Positions 1 through 6,454 of a DNA stretch of 15,975 nucleotides are shown piece after piece (the first letter of the stretch is position 1; the number at the start of each line of letters is the position of its first letter). Location: contig CAAGLL010000005.1 of NCBI GenBank assembly GCA_900770725.1, positions 1 to 15,975 on the forward strand, given 5' to 3'. The notes under the pieces were generated by a model that was given only the letters and a program-made list of their open reading frames with translations, was not told where the DNA came from and ran no database searches. Origin of the DNA: an uncultured Succinivibrio sp. (GTDB lineage: Bacteria; Pseudomonadota; Gammaproteobacteria; Enterobacterales; Succinivibrionaceae). The position numbers and the translations under genes were made by a program.

Positions 1-945
1 GAGGTCCACACCAGCTACAAGACGCCGGTGGTGCTGATCGTGAACCGCCCATCCGAGATCCCCTCCACGCTCACCAAGATGGGCATCATCCAGAACATGG
101 CGATCACCAAGATCGCAAGCCGTGCCGAGATCGAGCAGGATCCAGATGCCAAGGCGCTACTGGGCTTTGCCGCGATCCCAGACGTAAAGGTTCCAAGGAC
201 TCCTGCAAAGTTCGCGCTAAAGCCAATGGAACCGGGCCCGATCGTGCAGATGCGCGACATCCACGTCGAATACCAGAGGGTGATCTTCGACCACTTCAAC
301 TTCACGGTGAACCGCGGCGAGCACTGGCACATCATGGGCCCCAACGGGGCTGGCAAGTCCACCCTGCTCTCGCTCATCACCGGCGACAACCCGCTCGTTT
401 ACGCCAACGACGTCACGGTGTTCGGGTACAAGCGCGGCAGCGGGGAGAGCATCTGGGACATCAAGAAGTGCTACGGCTATGTCTCGGGATCGCTGCACCT
501 CGACTACCGTGTGAGCGCCCCTGCCATCAACGTGGTGCTCTCAGGCTTCTATGACTCCATAGGCCTCTACACGCACCCCGGCGACGAGGAGATCGCATGC
601 GCACGCGAATGGCTCAAGGCAGCAGGCCTTGCCGACCGCGAGCACGTGTCCTTCCGCCAGCTCTCATTTGGCCAGCAGCGCATGCTCCTCATCATCAGGT
701 CGCTGGTCAAGACCCCGCTGCTGCTCATCCTCGACGAGCCGCTGCAGGGCCTCGACGGCTTCGCGCGCGCCCAGGTCAAGGCCTTCATCAGCTACATCAT
801 GAAGAACGGCGAGACCTCGGTGCTCTTCGTGTCCCACCACGAGGAGGACATCCCCGAGGGCTTCACCAACCGCCTGAGCTTCATCAAGTCAAAGGATGGC
901 GAAGGCTACGACATCGTGCAGGAGAAGCTGCTCCAAAAAATGTGA
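1..945 (+). CDS. modF: ModF/PhrA-type double ABC ATPase, 5'-truncated by window edge
   Basis: The reading frame is open from base 1, so this is the C-terminal part of a longer protein; the GTG at 28 is only an internal codon. What is visible is the second ABC ATPase domain. It has Walker A GPNGAGKS (337-360), a signature LSFGQQ in place of LSGGQ, Walker B LLLILDEP followed by LQGLD, and the switch histidine in VSHHEED. The block GSGESIWDIKK...GYVSGSLHLDYRVS closely resembles E. coli ModF (PhrA), a cytosolic protein of about 490 residues with two fused ABC domains and no membrane segments. Its role is poorly defined: linked to molybdate by gene context in E. coli, and once called photorepair protein. 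No mod transport genes are seen here, but the upstream side is missing. It ends at TGA 943-945 and converges on proA across a hairpin. The family call is firm; a function in molybdate handling is inference. Confidence 0.9.
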   Translation, partial: EVHTSYKTPVVLIVNRPSEIPSTLTKMGIIQNMAITKIASRAEIEQDPDAKALLGFAAIPDVKVPRTPAKFALKPMEPGPIVQMRDIHVEYQRVIFDHFNFTVNRGEHWHIMGPNGAGKSTLLSLITGDNPLVYANDVTVFGYKRGSGESIWDIKKCYGYVSGSLHLDYRVSAPAINVVLSGFYDSIGLYTHPGDEEIACAREWLKAAGLADREHVSFRQLSFGQQRMLLIIRSLVKTPLLLILDEPLQGLDGFARAQVKAFISYIMKNGETSVLFVSHHEEDIPEGFTNRLSFIKSKDGEGYDIVQEKLLQKM

Positions 946-962
946 TTTGCCCTGCCTGAATC

Positions 963-992
963 GCAAGAGGCCGCCAATTGGCGGCCCCTTGC
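963..992. terminator. Hairpin between convergent modF and proA
   Basis: Inverted repeat GCAAG-A-GGCCGCC / GGCGGCC-C-CTTGC with an AATT loop and a single A/C mismatch, so 12 of 13 positions pair. It sits 17 nt after the modF stop and 16 nt beyond the proA stop. The stem is nearly symmetrical, so it could stop transcription from both sides, but neither strand has a good T-run after it. Intrinsic termination is therefore probable, not proven. Confidence 0.6.
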
Positions 993-1008
993 GCTAAAGC
1001 AATAGAGG

Positions 1009-2289
1009 TCAAGGCCTTGAGAGGTAGTCCCCGCTCAGCACCCACTGGTAGGTGGTGAGGGCGTCAAGCCCCATGGGGCCGCGGGCGTGGAGCATCTGGG
1101 TCGAGATGGCGACCTCGGCGCCAAGCCCGAACTGCCCGCCGTCGGAGAACCTCGTGGAGGCGTTCACATAGACGCATGCGGAGTCAGCGTGATTCACGAA
1201 GTATTCGGCATGCGCGACGCTGTCGGTGAGAATGGCGTCGGAGTGGCTGGCGCCATGCCGCCTCATGTGCAAGCAGGCCGCCTTCACATCCTCGACTATC
1301 GCGATATTCATCTCAAGGGCCAGGAATTCCCTTGAGAAGTCCTCCTCATTTCCTTCCTCAAGATCTGGGTACCCGCACTCCCTTGCGATCACCATCGCCC
1401 CGCCGTGGGCATGCGCCTTGACCTTGAACGGGCGCAGCTCCTCAAGCGCCTTGGGGATCAGCTTGTCGGCGATGGCCTGGTGCACGAGCAGGGTGTCGAG
1501 GGCGTTGCAGGCGGAGGGCTTCTGGACCTTGGCGTTCACGATGACCTTCGCCGCCCTCTCGATGTCGCAGTTCTCATCGCAGAAGATGTGGCTGATGCCA
1601 AAGCCTCCGGTGATCACAGGCACCGTAGCCTCCTGCCTGCAGAGCCTCTGCAGCTTTTCACCTCCGCGGGGGATTATCACGGAGATGCAGTCGTCCATGC
1701 AGAGCATGGCCTTGACCAGTGCATGGTTCGGGCTGGAGACAAACGACACCGCAGCAGGATCGGCGCCGTTTTGCTTGAGCGCATCGGAGACGGCCTCATG
1801 CAGCATGATGTTGGTCTCAAGGCACTCCGATCCACCGCGCAGGATGCAGGCGTTGCCGGACTTGAGGCAAAGCGAGGCGATGTCGACCGTCACATTGGGC
1901 CGCGACTCGAAGATCACCCCGATGACGCCCAAGGGCACGGTGCGGCGCATCAGCTTAAGCCCCGAGGGCAATGTCCTGCCGTCGAGCACCCTGCCCACGG
2001 GATCTGGCAACGCGGCCACGGCGCGCACGCCTGAGACCATCTCTGAATACCGTGCCTCTGTTAGCGTCATGCGGTCGGCCATGGCCTCGGGCAGGCCGTT
2101 CTCCCTGGCCTTGGCAGCCTCGCGGGCATTGGCATCCATGATCGCCCCGCGCCGCTTGTCGAGCAGATCCGCAAGATCCATGAGGATGCGGTTCTTTTGC
2201 GCCGTGCCCATGCACTTGCAGCCCTCGGCTGCGTCGCGGGCCTGCCTGGCCATTTTGGCCAGATCTTCCAAAGTCAAGGCTTGTTCCAT
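1009..2289 (-). CDS. proA: Gamma-glutamyl phosphate reductase (proline synthesis)
   Basis: Cytosolic NADPH-dependent enzyme that reduces gamma-glutamyl phosphate to glutamate-5-semialdehyde, the second step of proline synthesis; the product cyclises to pyrroline-5-carboxylate. At 426 residues it has the usual family length. Diagnostic blocks are VPLGVIGVIFESRPNVT (about 118-134), SGNACILRGGSE (144-155), IIPRGG (205-210), and the active-site cysteine C261 in KPSACNALDTLLVH, the aldehyde-dehydrogenase-type nucleophile. Start ATG (2289-2287) has a strong GGAGGAG ribosome site a few bases upstream. It follows proB after 15 nt, so the two are co-transcribed; ProB and ProA are known to pass the unstable phosphate intermediate between them. 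TGA lies at 1011-1009, next to the hairpin shared with modF. No missing key residue was seen. Confidence 0.97.
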   Translation of the reverse strand: MEQALTLEDLAKMARQARDAAEGCKCMGTAQKNRILMDLADLLDKRRGAIMDANAREAAKARENGLPEAMADRMTLTEARYSEMVSGVRAVAALPDPVGRVLDGRTLPSGLKLMRRTVPLGVIGVIFESRPNVTVDIASLCLKSGNACILRGGSECLETNIMLHEAVSDALKQNGADPAAVSFVSSPNHALVKAMLCMDDCISVIIPRGGEKLQRLCRQEATVPVITGGFGISHIFCDENCDIERAAKVIVNAKVQKPSACNALDTLLVHQAIADKLIPKALEELRPFKVKAHAHGGAMVIARECGYPDLEEGNEEDFSREFLALEMNIAIVEDVKAACLHMRRHGASHSDAILTDSVAHAEYFVNHADSACVYVNASTRFSDGGQFGLGAEVAISTQMLHARGPMGLDALTTYQWVLSGDYLSRP

Positions 2290-2304
2290 GTTCTCCTCCT
2301 GCCC

Positions 2305-3417
2305 TTATTGCCTCAAGACCAGATCGTCGCGGTGCACCGCCACGTCGCCATGCGTGAATCCCAGTATGCCTTCGATGTCGCCGCTGTGGGCCCCGGCGAT
2401 GAGCCTGAGCTCGCCTGAGCTGTAGCGCGAGAGCCCGCGCGCTATCACCTTGCCTGATGCATCGGCGATGTCGATGGTGGCGCCGCGCACGAAGTCGCCG
2501 TCAACCTTGCGGATCCCAGATGGCAGGAGGCTTGAGCCGTGCTGCTCCAAAGCCCTGGCGGCGCCATCGTCGACCGTGATCACGCCCTGCGAAATGGTGG
2601 CGCTGGAAAGCCAGGCCTTGCGCGAAAGCGATGGATGATCCGATGGCGTGAAATAAGTTCCCTCGCCATTGCCGGAGGCCAAGGCAGGCAGATCCTGCGG
2701 GCGGTCGCCCGAGGCTATCACCAGCCCGACCCCGGCCTCCTGGGCTATGGCTGCGGCGCGGATCTTGGTGAGCATGCCGCCAGTGCCAAGGTCGCTCCCC
2801 GCGCCGCCCGCCAGCTTCAATATGGAGTCATCGACCCCGCCCACGCGCCTGATGAGCCTGGCATTGGGATCCTTCCTCGGATCGGCATCGTAAAGCCCCT
2901 TCTGATCGGTAAGCAGGATCACGAGCTTTGCCTCGGCTAGCACGCCGATGAGGGCTGCGAGGGTGTCGTTGTCCCCTATCTTTATCTCGCTGGTGCTCAC
3001 GGCGTCGTTCTCGTTGATGACCGGAACCACGCCGTACTCGAAGAGCGCGCCCAAGGTGTCGCGGGCGTTCAAGTAGCGCTCGCGGTTTTCAAGATCGGCC
3101 TTGGTCAAAAGCAGCTGCCCGGTCTTGAGATCGTAGATGTCGAAGAGATCCGCCCAGATCTCAAAGAGCCTCACCTGGCCTGCCGAGGAGAGCATCTGCT
3201 TTACGCGCAGCTCCGGAGGCAGCTTGGGAAAGCCCATGATCTCGCGCCCGGCGGCCATGGCTCCCGAGCTTACGAGCGCCACCTCCCAGCCCTCCTCCAT
3301 CATCGCGTGCACGGAGCGGACTATCTCGAGCATGTGGGCGCGGTTCAGCTTGCGTCCGCCGCGGGTGAGCGTGCTCGAGCCTAGCTTCACTACCACCCTG
3401 CCTTTTGACGTTTTCAT
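2305..3417 (-). CDS. proB: Glutamate 5-kinase with C-terminal PUA domain
   Basis: Phosphorylates L-glutamate to gamma-glutamyl phosphate, the committed and usually proline-inhibited step of proline synthesis, in the cytosol. The 370-residue protein has an amino-acid-kinase domain (about 7-255): KLGSSTLTRGG at the N-terminus, SSGAMAAGR (50-58), INENDAVST (134-142, substrate pocket), LLTDQKGLYDADPR (168-181) and GTGGMLTKIRAA (211-222). A PUA domain follows (about 278-365, ending GILGFTHGDVAVHRDDLVL), as in E. coli ProB (367 residues). The ATG (3417-3415) shares its A with the TGA of frsA (TGATG), which indicates translational coupling. Feedback inhibition by proline is expected from the family and is not shown by sequence alone. 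Confidence 0.97.
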   Translation of the reverse strand: MKTSKGRVVVKLGSSTLTRGGRKLNRAHMLEIVRSVHAMMEEGWEVALVSSGAMAAGREIMGFPKLPPELRVKQMLSSAGQVRLFEIWADLFDIYDLKTGQLLLTKADLENRERYLNARDTLGALFEYGVVPVINENDAVSTSEIKIGDNDTLAALIGVLAEAKLVILLTDQKGLYDADPRKDPNARLIRRVGGVDDSILKLAGGAGSDLGTGGMLTKIRAAAIAQEAGVGLVIASGDRPQDLPALASGNGEGTYFTPSDHPSLSRKAWLSSATISQGVITVDDGAARALEQHGSSLLPSGIRKVDGDFVRGATIDIADASGKVIARGLSRYSSGELRLIAGAHSGDIEGILGFTHGDVAVHRDDLVLRQ

Positions 3418-4697
3418 CAGAGCAGCCTCCCTGCAAAGAAGTCAGCCGCCTTCTCGATGGCGCTCGAGAGGCACTTGGAATACTCGTCCTCCTCCTGACC
3501 CATTTCCTCGTAGTCGCGGAAGGCCGCCTTCAAAAGCCCGCGGTCCTCCTTCGTCGTGAACATGCTGGAGAAGTAGAAATTGAAGCAGGGCACGTCAACG
3601 CACCTGCCGCGCCCCAGCAATCCCTGCTCCTTGAGCGAGAGCTGCCTTAGGAGCGGGATCACGAGATCCCACTTGGAGGCATCGAGGTTGAGCCTGTTGG
3701 CATAGAGCGAGCGGATGCACAAGGGCAGCGAGTTGAGCACCTTTGGATCGGTGAATAAGCTGTGCACTGCGGGGCCTGCAAGCGCCAGCGCCTTGATTGC
3801 GCCTGGCTCGAGCAACGCCTCGCGGATGCATGCTGAGCCGCCTAGCTTGACTCCGAAGAGCCCGATCCTCGTCGAGTCGATGAAAGGCTGCGCCCTCACT
3901 GCCACGAGCGCGGCCTTGAGCACCGCCGACTGGTCGGCGGTGAGGGTGAGCTTCTCTGACATGCCTATCCCCGGCATCTCGACCACGGCAAGCGCGATCC
4001 CCTTGGGATAAAGCCTTCTCACATAGAAGCGGTAGAAGTCGGAGGCGTTCATCTCGTATGAGGCCATGACCACGACGCACGGATGGGGCGAAAGCTGGTC
4101 TGGCACGTGCATGAGCGCGCTGCTAGAGCCGCCTGCGGTTTCAAAAGGCAGGTCGATGAGCTTCCCGTACTGCTCCTCGCACCTGCACATGCTCCGATAG
4201 CAGCGCATGCCCAGAAGCTCCGCGTCCGAGGCCAGGGTGTCTCCCTTGAGCCTCGGGGTTGCGGCAAGCGCGAAGTAGCGCGAGGCCATGCGGTACTGGT
4301 GCCCGGCTCCTGCGAGATCGCCCTGCTGCTCGAGCTCCTTGCCCTTCACGGCGCGCTTTTGCGCGATGGATGAGAACTCGAAGATCCAGTTGCCGCCGCC
4401 GTACTCTGAGACGGTGTCGAGGCACTCGCCGCGCGAGCGCTCCGCATCCGATGAGGCAATGGCCGAGAGCGCGGCGTCGATGTCCATGAGGTTGCCGCCC
4501 TGCCAGGTCCAGAGGAAGCGGGAGATCGGGCGGTACCAGTGCGGCGTGAAGCCCAGGCTCACGTCCTTGCGCTCAAGCTTTGGGAGCTGCGCTCCCGAAT
4601 TTGAGATGACCGAGGTTTCCGCATACTTGAACTTGGGCTTGAAGAGCACCTCGCTCAAGTTTAGGGAGCCGTTGTCCTGAGTGTCTTCCGAAGCCAT
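3417..4697 (-). CDS. frsA: FrsA (YafA) alpha/beta-hydrolase-fold protein
   Basis: Matches E. coli FrsA along its length: NLSEVLFKPKFKYAETS near the start, HWYRPISRFLWTW (53-65), SDAERS, YGGGNWIFE (99-107), KGDTLA, and an alpha/beta-hydrolase domain (about 185-426) with HPCVVVMASYEMNASDFYRFYVRRLYPKGIA-type strands. E. coli FrsA binds EIIA-Glc of the PTS and shifts the balance of respiration and fermentation. I chose ATG 4697 (426 residues, AAGGA ribosome site; E. coli FrsA is 414). An upstream in-frame ATG at 4778 would add 27 residues that look unlike the family. The nucleophile elbow reads G-V-K-L-G (282-286), with Lys where esterases have Ser; E. coli FrsA also lacks the Ser. Hydrolase activity is thus doubtful. 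It is first in an operon with proB and proA, joined to proB by TGATG. Confidence 0.93.
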   Translation of the reverse strand: MASEDTQDNGSLNLSEVLFKPKFKYAETSVISNSGAQLPKLERKDVSLGFTPHWYRPISRFLWTWQGGNLMDIDAALSAIASSDAERSRGECLDTVSEYGGGNWIFEFSSIAQKRAVKGKELEQQGDLAGAGHQYRMASRYFALAATPRLKGDTLASDAELLGMRCYRSMCRCEEQYGKLIDLPFETAGGSSSALMHVPDQLSPHPCVVVMASYEMNASDFYRFYVRRLYPKGIALAVVEMPGIGMSEKLTLTADQSAVLKAALVAVRAQPFIDSTRIGLFGVKLGGSACIREALLEPGAIKALALAGPAVHSLFTDPKVLNSLPLCIRSLYANRLNLDASKWDLVIPLLRQLSLKEQGLLGRGRCVDVPCFNFYFSSMFTTKEDRGLLKAAFRDYEEMGQEEDEYSKCLSSAIEKAADFFAGRLL

Positions 4698-4814
4698 GGG
4701 CCGTCCTTTTAAAAATCCTGTGTTTCTGACATGATCGCACATGGGCGGCACGGTGCAAACCATGAATCCTCCGCACACTAATGCGGCGGCCGCATCCGCC
4801 CTTGGGAGCTTTTA
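4698..4814. promoter_or_regulatory. Divergent spacer between frsA and the ZIP gene
   Basis: A 117-bp spacer that must hold both promoters. On the minus strand TTGCAC (about 4758) with weak -10-like sequence 17 nt on could serve frsA; I see no strong sigma-70 pair on the plus strand. At 4781-4795 is the palindrome ATGCGG-CGG-CCGCAT, about 20 nt before the ZIP start, which could be an operator or the foot of a leader hairpin. No Zur-type AT-rich palindrome is evident. Confidence 0.35.
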
Positions 4815-5600
4815 ATGGACGCCTTCCTGCTTGCCTCCGTCGGCACCGGCTTCACTTTCCTCTGCACCGCCTTGGGCGCGGCCTTCGTCTACGTCCTGGG
4901 CTCCTCGAAGAAGAAGATCTTCACGCAGCTCTCGCTGGGCTTTTCAGGCGGGATCATGATCGCAGCCTCGGTGTTCGGCCTGCTGCTGCCCTCGATCGAC
5001 GAGGCGAGGAACGCAGGCGACGGCCTGTGGCCAGCCTGCGGCGGGTTTGCGCTCGGCGTCGCCTTCCTCATCGCCCTGGACCGCCTGCTGCCCCACATCC
5101 ACCTGATGGCCAAGTCGCCTGAAGGCGTGCACACGGGCTGGGGCAGGCAGACGTTGCTTTTCCTTGCGATCACCATCCACAACATCCCGGAGGGCATGGC
5201 CGTCGGCGTGGTCGCCGCTGCCGCCGGCAGCGGCGCCGAGGGCGCAAGCGCCCTCGCCGCGCTCGCGCTCGGCATCGGGATCCAGAACGTCCCGGAGGGC
5301 GCTGCCGTGTCGGTGCCCTACTTTGCAGAAGGCCGAAGCAAGAACGCCTCCTTCTTGCTCGGCGCACTCTCGGGGATCGTCGAGCCCCTGGGAGCACTGC
5401 TGGTGGTGATCTTCCAGGGCTGGGTGGTCTCGATGCTGCCCTGGTTCCTCTCCTTTGCTGCAGGAGCGATGCTCTATGTTGTAGTCGAGGAGCTCATCCC
5501 GCAGTCGCACGAGATGGGCAACGGCGAGAACGATCTAGCGACGATCTCGGTGCTCGCAGGCTTCCTTTTGATGATGGCCCTCGATGTCGGCCTGAGCTGA
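4815..5600 (+). CDS. ZIP-family divalent metal transporter, GufA type
   Basis: Integral inner-membrane protein of 261 residues with about eight hydrophobic segments, expected to import zinc or another divalent metal. The two metal-site helices are clear: HNIPEGMAVGV (122-132) and QNVPEGAAVSVP (157-168), then SGIVEPLGAL (186-195) with the third site glutamate E190. Gln replaces His in the second motif, as in the GufA branch typified by Bordetella BbZIP, and unlike the two-His ZupT of E. coli. A short His-bearing loop (LPHIH, 92-96) and VVEELIPQSHE (223-233) are also GufA-like. Start ATG 4815 has GGGAG about 8 nt upstream. It is alone on its strand, divergent from frsA and followed by the AT-rich non-coding island. 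The actual metal cannot be told from sequence. Confidence 0.9.
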   Translation: MDAFLLASVGTGFTFLCTALGAAFVYVLGSSKKKIFTQLSLGFSGGIMIAASVFGLLLPSIDEARNAGDGLWPACGGFALGVAFLIALDRLLPHIHLMAKSPEGVHTGWGRQTLLFLAITIHNIPEGMAVGVVAAAAGSGAEGASALAALALGIGIQNVPEGAAVSVPYFAEGRSKNASFLLGALSGIVEPLGALLVVIFQGWVVSMLPWFLSFAAGAMLYVVVEELIPQSHEMGNGENDLATISVLAGFLLMMALDVGLS

Positions 5601-6006
5601 ACGCCGGCATCAGATCCATGCAAAGACGCGCCGCAGCAGTCCACGCGATCTGGCAACTCCAGTGTCAATAGCATAGTTTTTCAATTCCGCCCGAGGCGGC
5701 GTTTCCCACAAGGCCTTCCTTGCGCTCAATAGCGTGGAGCAATGAGACCGGCATGGCAAAATCGGGTTGATTTTCCCACAAGCGGGGCTATGCCAAACAG
5801 GTGCGCATACTGCCGGATCTCGCTCAAGGCCATGCCGTTCTCTTTGCGCAAATGCATATTGATCTTAAAACGGATAATTAAATGTGAACGTCTAAATTTG
5901 TCAGATGCGTCCAGCTTCGCAGCGCCTTCAGAAAAATTTTCGCCCACCGCGATCCCCCGTTTTTCCCACAAGGATTGAAGGCTAAATTTTATCGGAGTTG
6001 ACTTTC

Positions 6007-6087
6007 ATGTTTGAAATTGGACAAGGACGAAAAATCATTATTCATATGCTTAAATTTATATATATGATATTTAATATTTTTTGTTAA
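6007..6087 (+). CDS. Possible 26-residue hydrophobic small protein
   Basis: ATG at 6007 runs 26 codons to TAA 6085-6087, with GGAG ending about 9 nt before the start. The peptide begins MFEIGQGRK and continues as a hydrophobic tail rich in Ile, Phe and Met with a C-terminal Cys. A terminator-like hairpin follows at 6140. This could be a small membrane peptide or a leader peptide. However, it coincides with the most AT-rich tract, where random codons give Ile, Phe and Leu, so chance is a serious alternative. No homologue is recognised. Confidence 0.15.
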   Translation: MFEIGQGRKIIIHMLKFIYMIFNIFC

Positions 6088-6088
6088 A
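6030..6088. other. AT-rich tract, candidate DNA unwinding element
   Basis: Only 6 of 59 bases are G or C, in a neighbourhood of GC-rich genes. It includes alternating TA steps (6058-6065) and a T6 run (6077-6082). It sits between the upstream group of three TTTTCCCACA repeats and the downstream cluster of TTTTC-type repeats. This is the kind of easily melted segment found in origins, but AT-rich promoters and H-NS-type targets look similar. Confidence 0.4.
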
Positions 6089-6139
6089 GCCAGTCTATTT
6101 TCGAGCTGACGCCAGCCTGATGGCGCTGATCGCAAAGCT

Positions 6140-6167
6140 GCGCCGATCGTGCTCAATCGGCGCTTTT
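6140..6167 (+). terminator. Intrinsic-terminator-like hairpin inside the AT-rich island
   Basis: Perfect 8-bp stem GCGCCGAT / ATCGGCGC with an 8-nt loop, followed directly by TTTT (6164-6167). A further small stem (CGCCA/TGGCG, about 6111-6126) lies just upstream. No gene ends near on this strand except the ZIP gene 540 nt earlier, so it may end a short untranslated RNA or the 26-codon ORF. Confidence 0.4.
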
Positions 6168-6272
6168 CGACCTGATTTTCCATTGGTAACACGACTTTAA
6201 TCGTTTTTCTTGAAATTGAAGGCATTTATAAAATGCAAACAGGCGCTTTTGGAGTTTTCAACAGGCATTGGG

Positions 6273-6292
6273 GCGCTTGCTGAAGCGCTTTT
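6273..6292 (+). terminator. Second hairpin with T-run upstream of murJ
   Basis: Perfect 6-bp stem GCGCTT-GCTG-AAGCGC followed by TTTT, extendable by two G-T pairs. Its T-run is also the start of the TTTTCCCACA repeat at 6289. It resembles an intrinsic terminator pointing toward murJ, so it would insulate or attenuate any upstream transcript. Confidence 0.35.
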
Positions 6293-6371
6293 CCCACATT
6301 TTCCACAGCAAGCGACCGAGTTTTCAACAAGTGGCAAATTTCAAAAAAATATTTAACTTGCCTTTGACCGG

Positions 6372-6389
6372 GTTTTCAGATCTGAAAAC
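6372..6389. promoter_or_regulatory. 18-bp perfect palindrome upstream of murJ
   Basis: GTTTTCAGATCTGAAAAC reads the same on both strands over 18 bp, with no spacer. It lies just after a TTGACC box (6364-6369) and about 30 bp before the extended -10 of murJ. The symmetry is that of a dimeric regulator's site; the regulator is not recognised. It also contains a GATC Dam site at its centre. Confidence 0.4.
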
Positions 6390-6417
6390 GCTCGTGCGGG
6401 CAGTCATCCCGCCATGC

Positions 6418-6426
6418 TGGTATCAT
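6418..6426 (+). promoter_or_regulatory. Probable extended -10 promoter for murJ
   Basis: TGGTATCAT fits the extended -10 form TGNTATAAT with one mismatch, 28 nt upstream of the murJ start. No good -35 lies at the expected distance, which extended -10 promoters can tolerate. A GCGGG/CCCGC hairpin (6396-6412) sits just before it. Confidence 0.4.
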
Positions 6427-6454
6427 CAGCACATCTTTTGAATTGGAGGCGCCA

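Larger units (their letters stand above)
5702..6334 (+). repeat. DnaA-box-like direct repeats TTTTC(C)NACA
   Basis: Six copies, all in the same orientation: TTTCCCACAAGG (5702), TTTTCCCACAAG (5771), TTTTCCCACAAGG (5961), TTTTCAACAGG (6255), TTTTCCCACA (6289) followed at once by TTTTCCACA (6299), and TTTTCAACAAG (6321), the last three spots lying within 80 bp; counting the tandem pair separately gives seven. TTTTCCACA at 6299-6307 fits the DnaA-box consensus TTWTNCACA exactly. The others differ from it at one position of the nine-base core. No copy was noticed in the neighbouring genes, though I did not scan exhaustively. Confidence 0.55.
5601..6454. other. AT-rich intergenic island, possible replication-origin or DnaA-binding locus
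   Basis: About 850 bp with no convincing coding sequence, markedly more AT-rich than the flanking genes. Seen directly: six plus-strand repeats of a TTTTC(C)NACA type, a 59-bp tract of about 90% AT (6030-6088), terminator-like hairpins at 6140-6167 and 6273-6292, a GCATTT-ATA-AAATGC hairpin (6222-6236), a small CCGCC-CGA-GGCGG hairpin (5687-5699) that may end the ZIP transcript, a perfect 18-bp palindrome (6372-6389), and an extended -10 box before murJ. Short open frames on both strands at 5726-5978 and 5989-6225 overlap each other, lack good starts and look accidental. Size, AT tract and DnaA-box-like repeats together resemble a bacterial origin, but neither dnaA/dnaN nor mnmG/mioC flanks it, so the role is open. 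Confidence 0.5.

Noticed and set aside
1226..2425. Long plus-strand open frame (399 codons) opposite proA and proB
   Set aside because: It lies antisense to two certain enzymes, is rich in Ser, Ala and Arg as GC-rich shadow frames are, and has no recognisable domain.
4698..4778. 27-residue N-terminal extension of FrsA
   Set aside because: The family begins near the NLSEVLFKP motif, and ATG 4697 has its own AAGGA site; the extension is Cys-rich and unlike FrsA.
5726..5978. Open frames of about 80 codons on both strands in the AT-rich island
   Set aside because: They mirror each other. The minus one needs a TTG start without a ribosome site, the plus one has GGAG only 3 nt from its ATG, and their sequences resemble no protein and run through the TTTTCCCACA repeats.
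5989..6225. Minus-strand open frame of 78 codons
   Set aside because: It crosses the AT tract and the terminator-like hairpin, with no supported start and no domain.
6289..6307. MraZ-type TGGGN operator (reverse strand reads TGTGGAAAATGTGGGAAAA)
   Set aside because: Spacing and second half-site do not fit TGGGN-N5-TGGGN, and the gene downstream is murJ, not the mra cluster.
5702..6334. CRISPR array
   Set aside because: Repeats are only about 10 bp, irregularly spaced and imperfect; no cas genes.
6443..6445. TTG start for murJ
   Set aside because: It overlaps the GGAGG ribosome site of the ATG at 6455.
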